From Agromyces cavernae (GTDB lineage: Bacteria > Actinomycetota > Actinomycetes > Actinomycetales > Microbacteriaceae), in the NCBI RefSeq assembly GCF_021044935.1, contig NZ_JAJNMP010000001.1, positions 1,116,001-1,180,000 of the forward strand: DNA of 64,000 nt, in the 5' to 3' direction. Positions within the stretch are counted from its first letter, which is position 1; every line of letters starts with the position of its first letter. Below the pieces are notes generated by a model, which worked only from the letters and a program-made list of their open reading frames with translations, had not been told where the DNA came from and made no database searches. Of the stretch, positions 16,672-27,552 are shown one piece after another. Both the position numbers and the translations under genes were made by a program.

Positions 16672-17616
16672 ATGCCCGAGAACGAGCCCATCGACACGAC
16701 GGATGTCGCGGGCCACGCCCTCGACGAGGCCCCGGTCGTACGGCTGCGACTCGGCATCGCCTATGACGGCACCGACTTCAGCGGGTGGAGCCGGCAGCCC
16801 GGCCTGCGCACGGTGCAGGGCGTGCTCGAGGAGGCCCTCGCGACGCTCTTCCGGCGCACGGGCGTGGTCCCGAGGCTCACGGTCGCCGGGCGTACCGACG
16901 CCGGCGTGCATGCGCTGGGCCAGGTGGCGCACCTCGACGTGCCCGTGGACGCGCTCGCGTCGGTGACCCGCGCCCGCCGCGGCCACCCCGAGCACGACTC
17001 CGCTCCCGCGGCTGTGCTCGCCCGCCGGCTCACGGGCATCCTGGGCCACGACGCCGACGTCGTCGTCACGCACGTCGAGCAGGCGCCCGAGGGCTTCGAT
17101 GCGCGGTTCTCGGCCGTGTGGCGGCGTTACGAGTATCGCGTGGCCGATGCATCCGCTCGCCGTGATCCGCTCGCGCGGCACCGTACCGTCACGTTTCCCC
17201 GCGACCTCGACGTCGAGGCGATGGATGCCGCGTCCCGGGGGCTCTGCGGGCTCCACGACTTCGCTGCGTATTGCAAGCCGCGCGAGGAGGCGACCACCAT
17301 CCGCACGCTGCAGGACTACCGGTGGGCGCGGCGCGACGACGGCGTGCTCGTGGCGTCGCTGCAGGCCGACGCGTTCTGCCACTCGATGGTGCGCGCGCTC
17401 GTGGGCGCCGCGGTGGCGGTGGGGGAGGGGCGGCTCGAGGTCGGCGACCCGGCCGGACTGCTCGCCGCCGGCGAGCGCACGAGCGCATTCAAGGTGATGC
17501 CGGCGAAGGGTCTGACCCTCACCGAGATCGGCTACCCCGACGACCACGAACTCGAGGCACGCGCCGGGCAGACGCGGGCACGACGCGAATTGCACGTAGA
17601 CGGGCTCATCGGCTAA
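16672..17616 (+). CDS. truA: tRNA pseudouridine(38-40) synthase TruA
   Basis: 314 residues. Isomerises uridines 38-40 in the tRNA anticodon arm. The catalytic D76 is in [10 protein letters not shown]; the fold starts at [17 protein letters not shown] (about residue 23). A 22-residue N-terminal lead and an insertion after the first domain ([14 protein letters not shown]) make it longer than the E. coli enzyme. ATG 16672 is supported by the TAGGCT box six bases upstream. Position between rplQ and rplM is standard. Confidence 0.95.
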   Translation: MPENEPIDTTDVAGHALDEAPVVRLRLGIAYDGTDFSGWSRQPGLRTVQGVLEEALATLFRRTGVVPRLTVAGRTDAGVHALGQVAHLDVPVDALASVTRARRGHPEHDSAPAAVLARRLTGILGHDADVVVTHVEQAPEGFDARFSAVWRRYEYRVADASARRDPLARHRTVTFPRDLDVEAMDAASRGLCGLHDFAAYCKPREEATTIRTLQDYRWARRDDGVLVASLQADAFCHSMVRALVGAAVAVGEGRLEVGDPAGLLAAGERTSAFKVMPAKGLTLTEIGYPDDHELEARAGQTRARRELHVDGLIG

Positions 17617-17631
17617 GCTCTCCCTTTGGTG
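17590..17631 (+). promoter_or_regulatory. rplM-rpsI promoter
   Basis: TTGCAC (17590-17595), 18-bp spacer, TAAGCT (17614-17619), then CCCTTTGGTG (17622-17631) where the transcript should begin. The promoter overlaps the end of truA. It implies a leader of about 130 nt before rplM and matches the infA promoter in the -10 and start region. Confidence 0.7.
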
Positions 17632-17752
17632 CCGTTCTCTGCAGCGGTGCCCGATGTTGAGCCCTCCACCAGGGCGTTCGTCCGCGTCGCGGTCGAACTC
17701 CCCCCGGAGTGGGATTCACGAACCCCTCACTCGATCAGAAAGCAGCACTTCC

Positions 17753-18199
17753 GTGACGCGCACCTATACCCCGAAGTCGAACGAGATCCAGCGCGACTGG
17801 GTCGTCATCGACGCGACCGACATCGTGCTCGGTCGTCTCGCGAGCCACTCCGCAGCCCTGCTGCGCGGCAAGCACAAGGCGATCTTCGCCAACCACGTCG
17901 ACACCGGTGACTTCGTCATCATCGTCAACGCCGACAAGGTGGCCCTCACCGGCCAGAAGCTCGAGCAGAAGAAGGCCTACCGCCACTCGGGCTACCCGGG
18001 CGGGCTCAAGGCCGTCGGCTACGCCGAGCTCCTCGAGAAGAACCCCGTCCGCGCCGTCGAGAAGGCGATCCGCGGCATGCTCCCGAAGAACTCCCTCGGC
18101 CGGGCCCAGCTCAAGAAGCTCAAGGTCTACGCCGGCCCCGAGCACCCGCACGCGGCCCAGCAGCCCAAGCCGTACACCCTCACCCAGGTCGCCCAGTAA
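17753..18199 (+). CDS. rplM: 50S ribosomal protein L13
   Basis: 148 residues, the usual length. Early-assembling large-subunit protein. Starts [19 protein letters not shown] after the initiator; [17 protein letters not shown] and [14 protein letters not shown] are conserved. The GTG at 17753 is chosen because the frame upstream (to 17654) is serine/arginine-rich and falls in the leader. Confidence 0.96.
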   Translation: MTRTYTPKSNEIQRDWVVIDATDIVLGRLASHSAALLRGKHKAIFANHVDTGDFVIIVNADKVALTGQKLEQKKAYRHSGYPGGLKAVGYAELLEKNPVRAVEKAIRGMLPKNSLGRAQLKKLKVYAGPEHPHAAQQPKPYTLTQVAQ

Positions 18200-18242
18200 T
18201 TCCGGCACCCTCGACGTTCTCGAAATAAGGATTCACACCACA

Positions 18243-18728
18243 ATGGCGAAGATCGCAGACCAGATCGAAGCGGCTCCCGAGAGCTACACGACCGAGAGCG
18301 CCCCGGCGGCGGCTCCGGCCACCCCCCGTCCCGTGCTCAACGTCTCGGGTGCGGCCGTCGGCCGTCGCAAGCAGGCCATCGCCCGCGTGCGCGTCGTCCC
18401 CGGCGCCGGCACCATCACGGTCAACGGCCGTGAGTTCGCGGACTACTTCCCCAACAAGCTGCACCAGCAGCTCATCACCGACCCGTTCACCGTGCTCGAG
18501 CTCACCGGCTCGTACGACGTGATCGCTCGCATCACCGGTGGCGGCCCCTCGGGCCAGGCCGGCGCGCTGCGTCTCGCGATCGCGCGTGCGCTCAACGAGA
18601 TCGACCGTGAGAACAACCGTCCGACGCTCAAGAAGTCGGGCTTCCTCACGCGTGACGCTCGCGTCATCGAGCGCAAGAAGGCCGGTCTCAAGAAGGCGCG
18701 CAAGGCTCCGCAGTTCTCGAAGCGCTGA
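18243..18728 (+). CDS. rpsI: 30S ribosomal protein S9
   Basis: 161 residues; the S9 body starts near residue 38 ([18 protein letters not shown]) and ends in the P-site-reaching tail [12 protein letters not shown]. About 35 N-terminal residues (Ala/Glu/Pro) precede the core, a common actinobacterial extension. ATG 18243 follows AATAAGGA. Cotranscribed with rplM. Confidence 0.96.
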   Translation: MAKIADQIEAAPESYTTESAPAAAPATPRPVLNVSGAAVGRRKQAIARVRVVPGAGTITVNGREFADYFPNKLHQQLITDPFTVLELTGSYDVIARITGGGPSGQAGALRLAIARALNEIDRENNRPTLKKSGFLTRDARVIERKKAGLKKARKAPQFSKR

Positions 18729-18751
18729 CCCGCGCTTCCGGGCTCTCCTCT

Positions 18752-20113
18752 ATGCCTCGGCTTTTCGGAACCGATGGTGTCCGGGGCCTGGCCAACCGTG
18801 AACTCACGGCTGACCTGGCCCTGGGCCTGTCCCAGGCGGCTGCTGCCGTCCTTACCCAGGGGCGCCACGCCGACGAACTCCGCGCGGCGGGCCGCCGCCC
18901 CGTGGCGGTCGTCGCGCGCGACCCGCGCGTCAGCGGCGAGTTCCTCACCGCCGCGGTGTCGGCCGGTCTCGCGAGCTCCGGCGTCGATGTGCTCGATGCC
19001 GGGGTCATCCCGACTCCCGCGACGGCGTACCTCATCGACTCCATCAAGGCCGACTTCGGCGTGATGATCTCGGCGTCGCACAACCCGGCGCCCGACAACG
19101 GCATCAAGTTCTTCTCGTTCGGCGGCACCAAGCTGCCCGACGTCGTCGAAGACCGCATCGAGTCGTACCTCGGCAAGCAGAAGCTCGCCCCCATCGGCGA
19201 CGGCGTCGGCCGCATCCAGCGCTTCGCCGACGCCGAAGACCGATACGTCGTGCACCTGCTCGGCACGCTGCCGCACCGCCTCGACGGCATCAAGGTCGTG
19301 CTCGACTGCGCCCACGGCGCGGCGGCCGGGGTCTCGCCCGAGACCTTCCGGGACGCCGGCGCAGAGGTCGTCGTCATCGGCGCCGACCCCGACGGGATCA
19401 ACATCAACGACGGCGTCGGCTCGACGCACCTCGACAAGCTGCAGGCCGCCGTGCTCGAGCACGGCGCCGACGTGGGCATCGCGCACGACGGCGACGCCGA
19501 CCGCTGCCTCGCGGTCGACGCCGCGGGCGACATCGTCGACGGCGACCGCATCATGGCGATCCTCGCCCTCTCGATGAAAGAGCGCGGCAAGCTCACCGAC
19601 GACACGCTCGTCGTCACGGTCATGTCGAACCTGGGGCTCAAGCGCGCGATGGCCGAGCACGGCATCCGCGTCGTCGAGACGAAAGTGGGCGACCGCTACG
19701 TGCTCGAAGCGCTCAGCGCCGAGAAGCTCGCGCTCGGCGGCGAGCAGTCGGGTCACGTCATCATGTCGGAGTACGCGACGACGGGCGACGGCGTGCTCAC
19801 CGGGCTGCACCTCGTGGCCGAGATGGCGCGCACCGGCAGAACGCTGGCCGATCTCGCTTCGGTCATGACGGTCTACCCCCAGGTGCTCGTCAACGTGCGC
19901 GGCGTCGACCACCACTCGCTGCACGACGACGCAGGCATCGCCGCCGCCGTCGCTGCGGCCGAGACCGAACTCGGCGACTCGGGCCGGGTGCTGCTTCGCC
20001 CCTCGGGCACCGAGCCGATGGTGCGGGTCATGGTCGAGGCATCCGACCAGCAGACCGCCGAGCGCCACGCGGCAACGCTCGCCGACGTCGTGCGCGAGCG
20101 CCTCGCCGTCTGA
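18752..20113 (+). CDS. glmM: Phosphoglucosamine mutase
   Basis: 453 residues. Converts glucosamine 6-phosphate to glucosamine 1-phosphate for peptidoglycan precursors. Phosphoserine S109 in [12 protein letters not shown], metal loop DGDADRC, and phosphate-binding RPSGTEP near the C-terminus are all present. ATG 18752, 23 bp after rpsI. It works directly after GlmS, encoded 1.1 kb downstream. Confidence 0.96.
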   Translation: MPRLFGTDGVRGLANRELTADLALGLSQAAAAVLTQGRHADELRAAGRRPVAVVARDPRVSGEFLTAAVSAGLASSGVDVLDAGVIPTPATAYLIDSIKADFGVMISASHNPAPDNGIKFFSFGGTKLPDVVEDRIESYLGKQKLAPIGDGVGRIQRFADAEDRYVVHLLGTLPHRLDGIKVVLDCAHGAAAGVSPETFRDAGAEVVVIGADPDGININDGVGSTHLDKLQAAVLEHGADVGIAHDGDADRCLAVDAAGDIVDGDRIMAILALSMKERGKLTDDTLVVTVMSNLGLKRAMAEHGIRVVETKVGDRYVLEALSAEKLALGGEQSGHVIMSEYATTGDGVLTGLHLVAEMARTGRTLADLASVMTVYPQVLVNVRGVDHHSLHDDAGIAAAVAAAETELGDSGRVLLRPSGTEPMVRVMVEASDQQTAERHAATLADVVRERLAV

Positions 20114-20130
20114 GACCGGGCGTTCCGATC

Positions 20131-20166
20131 GAGCGGATGTCCCTCACGGGGCATCCGCTCGTCGTT
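20131..20166. terminator. Terminator between glmM and coaA
   Basis: GAGCGGATG (20131-20139) / CATCCGCTC (20152-20160) with a 12-base loop, followed by GTCGTTT. Lies between the convergent genes glmM (+) and coaA (-) and could serve both. Confidence 0.7.
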
Positions 20167-21123
20167 TCAGAGCTTCCGCAGCAGCACGCTCGAGACGGCG
20201 TGGTCGGCGCCCTTGCGGAGCACGAGTGACGCGCGTGAGCGGGTCGGCCGGATGTTCTGCAGCAGGTTCGGTTCGTTGATCGACTGCCAGATCTCTCGTG
20301 CGCGCTGCCGCGCCTCGACGTCGGACAGGCTGGCGTAGCGGTGGAAGTACGAGCGCGGGTTCGCGAACGCGCCGCGCTGCAGCTTGAGGAACCGCTCTTC
20401 ATACCAGCGGGCGATGTCGCTCGTACGGGCATCGACGTAGATGGTGAAGTCGAACAGGTCGCTCACCGCGAGGCGGTGGCCGGGGCCGGGCGGTTGCAGC
20501 ACGTTGAGGCCCTCGACGATGAGCACGTCGGGACGGCGCACCGTGATGTGCGCGTCCTTGACGATGTCGTAGGCCAGGTGCGAGTAGAACGGCGACCGCA
20601 CCTCGGCGGCCCCGGCCTTCACCTCGCTGACGAACCGCAGCAGGGCGCGCCGATCGTACGACTCGGGAAAGCCCTTGCGCGCCATGAGGCCGCGCCGCTC
20701 GAGCTCGGCGTTCGGGAAGAGGAACCCGTCGGTGGTGATGAGCTCGACATGCGGGGTGTGCTCCCACCGGGCGAGCAGCTCGCGCAGCAGGCGGGCGATG
20801 GTCGACTTGCCGACCGCGACCGAGCCCGCGACGCCGATCACGAAGGGCGTGGACTCGAACCGCTCGCGCAGGAACTCGCTCGTGACCTTGTGCAGCGACT
20901 TCGTGCCGCCGACGTAGAGGTTCAACAGCCGGCTGAGCGGCAGGTACACCTCGGAGACCTCGCGCAGGTCGAGGGGCTCGCCGAGGCCGCGGAGCTGCAC
21001 GACTTCGGTCTCGCGAAGCGGCGAGGGCATCGACGGCGCGAGCGCCGCCCAATCGGCTCGATCGAGTTCGACGAACGGAGAGAGGTGCGCCGTGTGCGAC
21101 GACGGGCTCTGCTGATCGGGCAC
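20167..21123 (-). CDS. coaA: Type I pantothenate kinase
   Basis: 318 residues. ATP-dependent phosphorylation of pantothenate, first step of CoA synthesis. Walker [13 protein letters not shown] at residues 97-108; TTDGFLFPN and VEGLNVLQ are family motifs. The GTG at 21123 is supported by a TACAGT box ending six bases upstream; the longer frame to 21291 is not needed and would run into the divergent glmS control region. Confidence 0.95.
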   Translation of the reverse strand: MPDQQSPSSHTAHLSPFVELDRADWAALAPSMPSPLRETEVVQLRGLGEPLDLREVSEVYLPLSRLLNLYVGGTKSLHKVTSEFLRERFESTPFVIGVAGSVAVGKSTIARLLRELLARWEHTPHVELITTDGFLFPNAELERRGLMARKGFPESYDRRALLRFVSEVKAGAAEVRSPFYSHLAYDIVKDAHITVRRPDVLIVEGLNVLQPPGPGHRLAVSDLFDFTIYVDARTSDIARWYEERFLKLQRGAFANPRSYFHRYASLSDVEARQRAREIWQSINEPNLLQNIRPTRSRASLVLRKGADHAVSSVLLRKL

Positions 21124-21135
21124 CGTTCCACTGTA
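21124..21135 (-). promoter_or_regulatory. Leaderless-type -10 box of coaA
   Basis: On the minus strand TACAGT (21135-21130) is followed by six bases and the GTG start at 21123. It is a strong TANNNT match and fixes the start choice. Confidence 0.6.
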
Positions 21136-21225
21136 GTGCGGCGGGCAGCGCCGCCCCGTCGGCCGGCGGGGCGAGTGCGCAGGGGTGGTGTCGGCCGACG
21201 GGGCGAGTGCACAGCCTCGCGCCAC

Positions 21226-21238
21226 TACAATCGCCCCT
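21226..21238 (+). promoter_or_regulatory. Leaderless-type -10 box of glmS
   Basis: TACAAT (21226-21231) ends seven bases before ATG 21239. With a start at the A of ATG there is no 5' leader, so a glmS ribozyme is excluded here. Confidence 0.65.
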
Positions 21239-23089
21239 ATGTGTGGAATCGTCGGATATGTCGGAGAGCGCAACAGCCTCGACGTGCTCATGGGTGGCCT
21301 GCGCCGCCTCGAATACCGTGGCTACGACTCGGCTGGGGTGGCCGTCGTCGATGACGACGGCTCCATCGAGACGGCCAAGCGCGCCGGAAAGCTGCAGGTG
21401 CTCGCCGACGAACTCCAGGCGAACCCGCTGCACCGCGGCGGCACCGGCATCGGCCACACCCGCTGGGCGACCCACGGCGGCCCCACCGACCGCAACGCGC
21501 ACCCGCACCTCGGCGACGAGGGCCGCCTCGCGCTCATCCACAACGGCATCATCGAGAACTTCGCCGAGCTGAAGGACGAGCTGCTCGCCGAGGGCCTCAC
21601 GTTCGAGTCGGAGACCGACACCGAGGTCGCCGCCGTGCTGCTCGGCAAGGAGTACCGGGCCACGGGCGACCTGCGCCAGGCGTTCCGCAACACGGTGTCG
21701 CGCCTCGACGGCGCGTTCACGCTCCTCGCGGTGCACCGCGAGGAGCCCGGCGTCGTCGTCGGCGCCCGCCGCAACTCGCCGCTCGTGATCGGGCTCGGCG
21801 ACGGCGAGAACTTCCTCGGCTCCGATGTCGCCGCCTTCGTCGAGTTCACGAAGCGCGCGGTGGCGATCGGCCAGGACCAGATCGTCGAGATCACCGCCGA
21901 CCAGGTCGCCGTCACCGATTTCGCGGGCGAGCCGGTCGAGGTCGAGCCGTTCGACGTCGAGTGGGATGCCTCGGCCGCCGAGAAGGGCGGATGGTCGTCG
22001 TTCATGCGCAAAGAGGTGTCGGAGCAGCCCGAGGCGGTCGCGAACACCCTGCGCGGCCGGGTCGTCGACGACCAGGTCGTCATCCCCGAACTCGCGTCGT
22101 TCGGTGACGACGAGCTCCGCTCGATCCGTCGTATCACGGTCATCGCGTGCGGCACCGCCGCCTATGCCGGCATGGTCGCGAAGTACGCGATCGAGCAGTG
22201 GTCGCGAGTGCCCGTCGAGGTCGAGCTGAGCCACGAGTTCCGCTATCGCGAGCCCGTGCTCGACGAAGACACGCTCGTCGTCTCGATCAGCCAGTCGGGC
22301 GAGACCATGGATACGCTCATGGCCGTGAAGTACGCCCGCGAGCAGGGTGCCCGCACGATCTCGATCTGCAACACGCAGGGTGCCACCATCCCGCGCGAGT
22401 CCGACGCGGTCGTCTACACGCACGCGGGGCCCGAGGTCGCGGTGGCGTCGACGAAGGCCTTCGTGGCGCAGATCGCGGCGCTCTACCTCTTCGGACTGCA
22501 CCTCGCGCGGGTGCGCGGCACCCTGTCGGCCGCCGAGCTCGCGACGCAGCTCGCCGAGCTGCAGGCGGTGCCCGAGAAGCTGGCGTCCGTGCTCGGCGAG
22601 TCCGAGAAGGTCGAGCAGCTCGCGCACTGGATGGCCGACACACGCTCGGTGCTCTTCCTGGGCCGCCACGTCGGGTTCCCGATCGCCATGGAGGGTGCGC
22701 TGAAGCTCAAGGAGCTCGCGTACATCCACGCCGAGGGCTTCGCCGCGGGCGAGCTGAAGCACGGCCCCATCGCCCTCATCGAACCCGGTCAGCCCGTGTT
22801 CGTCGTCGTGCCGAGTCCGCGCGGTTCGGCGAACCTGCACCCGAAGGTCGTGTCGAACATCCAGGAGATCCGGGCTCGCGGCGCGCGCGTCATCGCGATC
22901 GCCGAGGCCGGCGACGCCGCGGTGCTGCCGTTCGCCGACGAGGTGCTGCGCATTCCGCTCGCGGCTCCGCTGTTCGAGCCGCTGCTCGCGGTGGTCCCGC
23001 TGCAGATCTTCGCGATGGAGCTCTCGCAGGCGAAGGGACTCGACGTCGACCAGCCGCGCAACCTCGCGAAGTCGGTCACGGTCGAGTGA
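21239..23089 (+). CDS. glmS: Glutamine-fructose-6-phosphate aminotransferase
   Basis: 616 residues. Makes glucosamine 6-phosphate from fructose 6-phosphate and glutamine. The start is fixed by the catalytic cysteine, which must directly follow the removed methionine (MCGIVGYVG). Order: class II glutaminase domain (about 1-230), then two SIS isomerase domains (SQSGETMDT near the first), ending in the conserved [11 protein letters not shown]. Interaction with glmM and the wall genes alr and acpS downstream fits precursor supply. Confidence 0.97.
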   Translation: MCGIVGYVGERNSLDVLMGGLRRLEYRGYDSAGVAVVDDDGSIETAKRAGKLQVLADELQANPLHRGGTGIGHTRWATHGGPTDRNAHPHLGDEGRLALIHNGIIENFAELKDELLAEGLTFESETDTEVAAVLLGKEYRATGDLRQAFRNTVSRLDGAFTLLAVHREEPGVVVGARRNSPLVIGLGDGENFLGSDVAAFVEFTKRAVAIGQDQIVEITADQVAVTDFAGEPVEVEPFDVEWDASAAEKGGWSSFMRKEVSEQPEAVANTLRGRVVDDQVVIPELASFGDDELRSIRRITVIACGTAAYAGMVAKYAIEQWSRVPVEVELSHEFRYREPVLDEDTLVVSISQSGETMDTLMAVKYAREQGARTISICNTQGATIPRESDAVVYTHAGPEVAVASTKAFVAQIAALYLFGLHLARVRGTLSAAELATQLAELQAVPEKLASVLGESEKVEQLAHWMADTRSVLFLGRHVGFPIAMEGALKLKELAYIHAEGFAAGELKHGPIALIEPGQPVFVVVPSPRGSANLHPKVVSNIQEIRARGARVIAIAEAGDAAVLPFADEVLRIPLAAPLFEPLLAVVPLQIFAMELSQAKGLDVDQPRNLAKSVTVE

Positions 23090-23108
23090 TGCAGGGGGCG
23101 GGCGCGGC

Positions 23109-23477
23109 GTGATCGCCGGCATCGGCATCGACGTGGTCGACATCGTGCGCTTCGAGCGCTCGGTGGAACGCACTCCTGCGCTGCTCGAGCGGTTGTTCGC
23201 TGAGAGCGAACGGCATCGGCCTGCTCGCTCGCTCGCCGCCCGCTTCGCGGCGAAGGAGGCGCTCATCAAGGCCCTGGGCGGTCACGCCGTGATCCGCTGG
23301 CACGAGATGATCATCGTCCAGGACATCGAGGGCAACCCCGACTTCGAACTGTCCGGCGGCCTCGCCGGGCACGTTCGCGACCTCGGCATCGACCGGGTGC
23401 ACCTGTCGATGAGTCACGACGCCGGCATCGCGAGCGCGTTCGTGGTGCTCGAGTCGCTCGGGGACGAGCGACCATGA
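23109..23477 (+). CDS. acpS: Holo-[acyl-carrier-protein] synthase
   Basis: 122 residues. Transfers 4'-phosphopantetheine from CoA to acyl carrier protein. Magnesium ligands D8 (GIGIDVVDI) and E50 (RFAAKEALIKALGG) are present. Starts with GTG 23109, 19 bp after glmS; its stop overlaps the alr ATG by four bases. Confidence 0.94.
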   Translation: MIAGIGIDVVDIVRFERSVERTPALLERLFAESERHRPARSLAARFAAKEALIKALGGHAVIRWHEMIIVQDIEGNPDFELSGGLAGHVRDLGIDRVHLSMSHDAGIASAFVVLESLGDERP

Positions 23478-24622
23478 GCCGCGCCGACGCCGGCGGCAAC
23501 CCGCCCTTCCGCGAGGCGGTCGTCGACCTCGACGCCATCGCCCGCAATGTGCGCACCATCGCCGAGCGCGTGGCGCCGACCGAGGTCATGGCCGTCGTCA
23601 AGGCGAACGCCTACGGGCACGGCGCGGTCGAAGCCGCGAGGGCGGCGCTCGCGGGCGGCGCGACACGGCTCGGCGTCGCCGACCTCGACGAGGCCTTCGA
23701 GCTGCGGCGGGCCGGCATCGACGCGCCTATCCTCGCGTGGTTGCACGATCCCGATGCCGACTTCGCGGACGCCGTCGGCGCGGGCGTCGAGATCGGCGTG
23801 TCGAGCCTCGACCAGCTCGAGCGGGCCGCCGCCGCGGGCACGCCGGCGGGCGCGGCCGCCGAGGTGCACCTGAAGGTCGACACCGGGCTCAGCCGCAACG
23901 GCGTGCCCGAAGCCGATTGGCCCGGTGTGGTGGCGCGCGCGGCCGAGCTCGAGGGTGACGGGCGCCTGACGGTGATCGGCGTCTTCAGTCACTTCGCCAA
24001 CACCTCGCGTGAGGTCGACGCGGCCCAGATCGCGGTGTTCGAGCGGGCGCTCGCCCACGCCGTGGCGGCCGGCCTGACTCCCGCCGTCCGCCATCTCGCC
24101 TCGTCGGAGCAGGCGATCCGCGATCCGCGCGCCCGCTTCGACCTCGTGCGCATCGGCATCGCCGCCTACGGGCTCACTCCCTTCGGCGACGGCACCACCG
24201 GCACCGACCTCGGACTCACCCCCGCGATGACGCTGCGGGCGCGCGTAGCCGCCGTGCGGCATGTCGAGGCGGGGACAGGCGCCTCCTACGGCCACCTCTG
24301 GCACGCCGATGCTCCCACGACCCTCGCCCTCGTTCCGCTCGGATACGCCGACGGCATTCCGCGCCATGCGACGGGCGGCGGCGCCGAGGTGCTGCTCGCG
24401 GGCGCGCGCCGACCCGTCGTCGGACGGGTCGCCATGGACCAGTTCATCGTCGACGTCGCAGACGCGCCCGTCGCCGTGGGCGACGAAGTCGTCGTGTTCG
24501 GCGACCCGGCGAGCGGCGCCCCGACGGCCGACGAGTGGGCCGAGGCCTCCGGCACGATCGGCTACGAGATCGTCACGCGCATCGGGCCGCGGGTACCGCG
24601 CCGCTACGTCGGCGGCGCCTGA
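23474..24622 (+). CDS. alr: Alanine racemase
   Basis: 382 residues. PLP enzyme giving D-alanine for peptidoglycan. PLP lysine K43 in AVVKANAYGHGA; catalytic tyrosine in TGASYGHLW; GRVAMDQFIVDV near the C-terminus. ATG 23474 is coupled to acpS, and its TGA shares a base with the tsaE start. In order, alr-tsaE-tsaB-rimI-tsaD is a typical actinobacterial operon. Confidence 0.96.
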   Translation: MSRADAGGNPPFREAVVDLDAIARNVRTIAERVAPTEVMAVVKANAYGHGAVEAARAALAGGATRLGVADLDEAFELRRAGIDAPILAWLHDPDADFADAVGAGVEIGVSSLDQLERAAAAGTPAGAAAEVHLKVDTGLSRNGVPEADWPGVVARAAELEGDGRLTVIGVFSHFANTSREVDAAQIAVFERALAHAVAAGLTPAVRHLASSEQAIRDPRARFDLVRIGIAAYGLTPFGDGTTGTDLGLTPAMTLRARVAAVRHVEAGTGASYGHLWHADAPTTLALVPLGYADGIPRHATGGGAEVLLAGARRPVVGRVAMDQFIVDVADAPVAVGDEVVVFGDPASGAPTADEWAEASGTIGYEIVTRIGPRVPRRYVGGA

Positions 24623-25116
24623 TGCGGCTCGATGTCGTCGACACCGACGCCATGGAGGCGTTCGGCCGTGAGCTCGGCGCGCAGTTGCGGGCCGGCGACC
24701 TCGTGGTGCTCACGGGTGCGCTCGGCGCCGGCAAGACGACGCTGACTCGCGGCATCGGCGCCGGGCTCGGCGTACGCGGCCCCGTGCAGAGCCCCACCTT
24801 CGTGCTCGCCCGCACCCACCCGAACCTCGCTGGCGGCGCCCCGCTCGTGCACGTCGACGCCTATCGGCTCGGCGATGCCGCCCTCGTCGACGACCTCGAC
24901 CTCGATTTCGCCGGCTCGGTCGTCGTCGTCGAGTGGGGTGCCGGACTCGTCGACGACGTGAGCGACTCGCGTCTCGAGATCGTCATCGAGCGCCCGATGG
25001 GCGCGAGCATGGCGGCCGACCCCCTCAGCAGCGACGAGCTCGACGCCGACGAGCCGCGCACGATCACGGTGCGCGGATTCGGGCCCCGCTGGGCGGGCGG
25101 CCCCTACGCCGCGTGA
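24622..25116 (+). CDS. tsaE: tRNA t6A synthesis ATPase TsaE
   Basis: 164 residues. ATPase that works with TsaB and TsaD to put threonylcarbamoyl on A37 of tRNAs. Walker A TGALGAGKTT at residues 31-40, SPTFVLARTHPN and HVDAYRLGD are typical; EWGAGL is the C-terminal motif. The last 35 residues are acidic and poorly conserved. Confidence 0.94.
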   Translation: MRLDVVDTDAMEAFGRELGAQLRAGDLVVLTGALGAGKTTLTRGIGAGLGVRGPVQSPTFVLARTHPNLAGGAPLVHVDAYRLGDAALVDDLDLDFAGSVVVVEWGAGLVDDVSDSRLEIVIERPMGASMAADPLSSDELDADEPRTITVRGFGPRWAGGPYAA

Positions 25117-25119
25117 GCG

Positions 25120-25132
25120 TAGGCTTGCTCTC
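25120..25132 (+). promoter_or_regulatory. Leaderless-type -10 box of tsaB
   Basis: TAGGCT (25120-25125) ends seven bases before ATG 25133, giving an internal promoter inside the alr-tsaD operon. Confidence 0.55.
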
Positions 25133-25768
25133 ATGCTCCTCGCGATCGACACCTCGACGGGCACGAGTGTCGCGGTGGTCGGCCGCGACGGTGCCAGTGG
25201 CGAGCTGCGCTGTCTCGCCGAGACCGGCACCGACGACACCATGCGCCATGCCGAGGTGATCGGCGGCTTCATCCACGAGGCACTGGCGGTGGCGGGCATC
25301 AGCGGCAGCAGGCTCTCGGGCGTCACGGCGGGCATGGGCCCCGGCCCGTTCACGGGCCTCCGCGTCGGCATCGCGGCGGCGCACGCGTTCGCCCTCGGCA
25401 TCGACCGCCCGTTCGTGCCGGTGGTCAGCCACGATGCGATCGCGTGGAGCCGCTACCGCGCCGGCGACACCGGCCCCCTGCAGGTCGTCACCGACGCGCG
25501 CCGCCGCGAGTTCGCCGTCTCCGAGTACGACGGCCTCGACGACGACGGGCTGCCCGTGCGCGTGCTCGGCCCCGAACTCGCCCCCCGCGACGCAGTGCCC
25601 GAGGCACGGGGCATCCGCTTCGACGCGACGATCGTCTCGGCCGGCGCGGTCGGCATGCTCGCCGAGCTCGCGTTCGCCGCCGGGCGGCTGCCGCTGGCCG
25701 CCGACGCGCCGCTCTACCTGCGCGCACCCGACGTGACGCCCTCTCCCGGAAAGCGGGTGCTCCAGTGA
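25133..25768 (+). CDS. tsaB: tRNA t6A synthesis protein TsaB
   Basis: 211 residues. ASKHA-fold partner of TsaD. Starts MLLAIDTSTGTSVAVV, contains GMGPGPFTGLRVGIAAAHAFA. It lies 16 bp after tsaE and overlaps rimI by four bases (GTGA). Catalytic metal ligands are absent, as expected for TsaB. Confidence 0.93.
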   Translation: MLLAIDTSTGTSVAVVGRDGASGELRCLAETGTDDTMRHAEVIGGFIHEALAVAGISGSRLSGVTAGMGPGPFTGLRVGIAAAHAFALGIDRPFVPVVSHDAIAWSRYRAGDTGPLQVVTDARRREFAVSEYDGLDDDGLPVRVLGPELAPRDAVPEARGIRFDATIVSAGAVGMLAELAFAAGRLPLAADAPLYLRAPDVTPSPGKRVLQ

Positions 25769-26346
25769 GCGTGCTCATGCGCCGCGCGAAACTCTCCGAC
25801 CTCGACGCGATCATGCGCCTCGAACGCGAGACGTTCACCGACGACGCGTGGCCCGAAGACGCCATGCGGCGCGAGATCGAGAGCCCGCACGGCTACTACC
25901 TCGTCGCGGTCGACGAGCCGATCACGGCGAGCGATGCGGCCGATGAGCCGGGCCCCGCCCTGCGCGGGTACGCGGGCCTCCTCGCGCCGTCGGGAAGCGA
26001 GCAGGGCGACATCCAGACCATCGCCGTCGACCCGTCCAGCCGCGGCATGGGCCTCGGCCGAGGCCTCATGCACGCGCTCATCACGGCGGCGCGTCGTCGG
26101 CACGTCACCGAGCTGTTCCTCGAGGTGCGGGCCGACAATCCCATCGCCCGAGCCCTCTACGACTCGCTCGGCTTCGAGCAGATCGGCGTGCGGCCGAGGT
26201 ACTACCGCGGCGGCGTCGACGCCGTGCTGATGCGACTCGTCGTGAAGCCCGCGGTCGCACGGCCCGCCGACGCGTCGGGCGCTGCCGGCGGTGCGGGTGC
26301 CGCCGCGTCGGGCGCGAGCGGCACGTCACGCGAGGGGACCCGATGA
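25765..26346 (+). CDS. rimI: Ribosomal protein S18-alanine N-acetyltransferase
   Basis: 193 residues. GNAT acetyltransferase; acetyl-CoA loop [16 protein letters not shown] and [20 protein letters not shown] near the C-terminus. GTG 25765 overlaps the tsaB stop. The last 30 residues (after about 163) are Ala/Gly-rich and unlike the family. Function by homology and by its fixed place between tsaB and tsaD; other GNAT targets are possible. Confidence 0.88.
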   Translation: MSVLMRRAKLSDLDAIMRLERETFTDDAWPEDAMRREIESPHGYYLVAVDEPITASDAADEPGPALRGYAGLLAPSGSEQGDIQTIAVDPSSRGMGLGRGLMHALITAARRRHVTELFLEVRADNPIARALYDSLGFEQIGVRPRYYRGGVDAVLMRLVVKPAVARPADASGAAGGAGAAASGASGTSREGTR

Positions 26347-27398
26347 ACCGCGCCGAACCGCTCATCCTCGGCATCGAGACCTCGTGCGACGAGACCGGTG
26401 TCGGCATCGTGCGCGGCACGACACTGCTGGCCAACACCATCGCCTCGTCGATGGACGAGCACGCCCGATACGGCGGTGTCGTGCCCGAGGTCGCCGCGCG
26501 GGCGCACCTCGAGGCGCTCGGTCCCACGATCCTGGCGGCGCTCGAAGAGGCATCCGTCTCGCTCGACGACCTCGACGCGATCGCCGTCACCAGCGGGCCC
26601 GGGCTCGCCGGTGCCCTCATGGTGGGCGTCGGCGCAGCGAAGGCGCTCGCGCTCTCGCTCGACGTGCCGATCTACGCCGTCAACCACCTCGTCGGCCACG
26701 TCGGCGCCGACCTGCTCGACACCGCCGATCCCCTCGAGACCCCGACCGTCGCGCTGCTCGTCTCGGGCGGGCACACGTCGCTGCTGCTCGTTCGCGATCT
26801 CGTCAGCGACGTCGAGCTGCTCGGCGAGACCATCGACGACGCTGCGGGCGAGGCGTTCGACAAGGTCGCCCGCCTGCTCGGCCTGCCGTACCCGGGCGGC
26901 CCCGAGATCGACCGCGCAGCCATCGGCGGCGATCCGAAGGCGATCCGGTTCCCGCGCGGCCTCACCCAGCCGAAAGACCAGGCCGCGCACCGCTACGACT
27001 TCAGCTTCTCGGGCCTGAAGACGGCCGTGGCCCGGTGGGTCGAGCAGCGCGAGGCGGCGGGCGAACCGGTGCCGCTCGCCGACGTCGCCGCGAGCTTCCG
27101 CGAGGCGGTCGTCGACGTGCTCGTCACCAAGGCCATCGCCGCGTGCACCGACCTCGGCGTGCCGCGACTGCTGCTCGGCGGCGGGGTCATCGCGAACGCG
27201 CGGCTGCGCGAGGTCGCCGAAGAACGAACGGATGCCGCGGGCATCGACCTTCGCGTGCCACCCCTCTCGCTCTGCACCGACAACGGCGCCATGATCGCGG
27301 CGCTCGGGTCGCAGTTGGTCATGGCCGGGCATCCGCCGTCGGGTCTCGGGTTCGGCGCGGACTCCACGCTTCCCGTGACCGAGATCCGCGTCGCCTGA
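26343..27398 (+). CDS. tsaD: tRNA t6A transferase TsaD
   Basis: 351 residues. Transfers the threonylcarbamoyl group to A37. Metal ligands H115 and H119 in [20 protein letters not shown] at the start; [10 protein letters not shown] at the C-terminal half. ATG 26343 overlaps the rimI stop. Last gene of the operon. Confidence 0.96.
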   Translation: MNRAEPLILGIETSCDETGVGIVRGTTLLANTIASSMDEHARYGGVVPEVAARAHLEALGPTILAALEEASVSLDDLDAIAVTSGPGLAGALMVGVGAAKALALSLDVPIYAVNHLVGHVGADLLDTADPLETPTVALLVSGGHTSLLLVRDLVSDVELLGETIDDAAGEAFDKVARLLGLPYPGGPEIDRAAIGGDPKAIRFPRGLTQPKDQAAHRYDFSFSGLKTAVARWVEQREAAGEPVPLADVAASFREAVVDVLVTKAIAACTDLGVPRLLLGGGVIANARLREVAEERTDAAGIDLRVPPLSLCTDNGAMIAALGSQLVMAGHPPSGLGFGADSTLPVTEIRVA

Positions 27399-27450
27399 GG
27401 CGTGCCGCGCCCGGGAATGAGGCGATCCCTGTGCACGGTGGGCGCCGCGC

Positions 27451-27472
27451 GATAGTGTGAGGTCGTACGACC
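27451..27472 (+). promoter_or_regulatory. Candidate promoter with palindrome before the membrane-protein trio
   Basis: GATAGT (27451-27456) could be a -10 element; GGTCGTACGACC (27461-27472), a perfect 12-bp palindrome, lies where transcription would start, as an operator might. No clear -35. The leader to the GTG at 27553 would be about 90 nt. The rest of the 154-bp gap after tsaD shows nothing else. Confidence 0.4.
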
Positions 27473-27552
27473 AAGGGTGTCGCGGCGCATCGCCGTGCCC
27501 GCGCGATCCGCCGTCCGGCGGTTCGCTCACTGAGTGCATCAAGGGGACCACA

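Noticed and set aside
21136-21238. glmS ribozyme or leader riboswitch
   Set aside because: The TACAAT box seven bases before the ATG indicates no 5' leader, and the ribozyme core is not seen.
20399-23269. 956-residue open frame on the minus strand across glmS and coaA
   Set aside because: It is the antisense shadow of glmS/coaA in a GC-rich genome: Arg/Asp/His-rich text, no domain, no RBS, and both genes beneath are certain.
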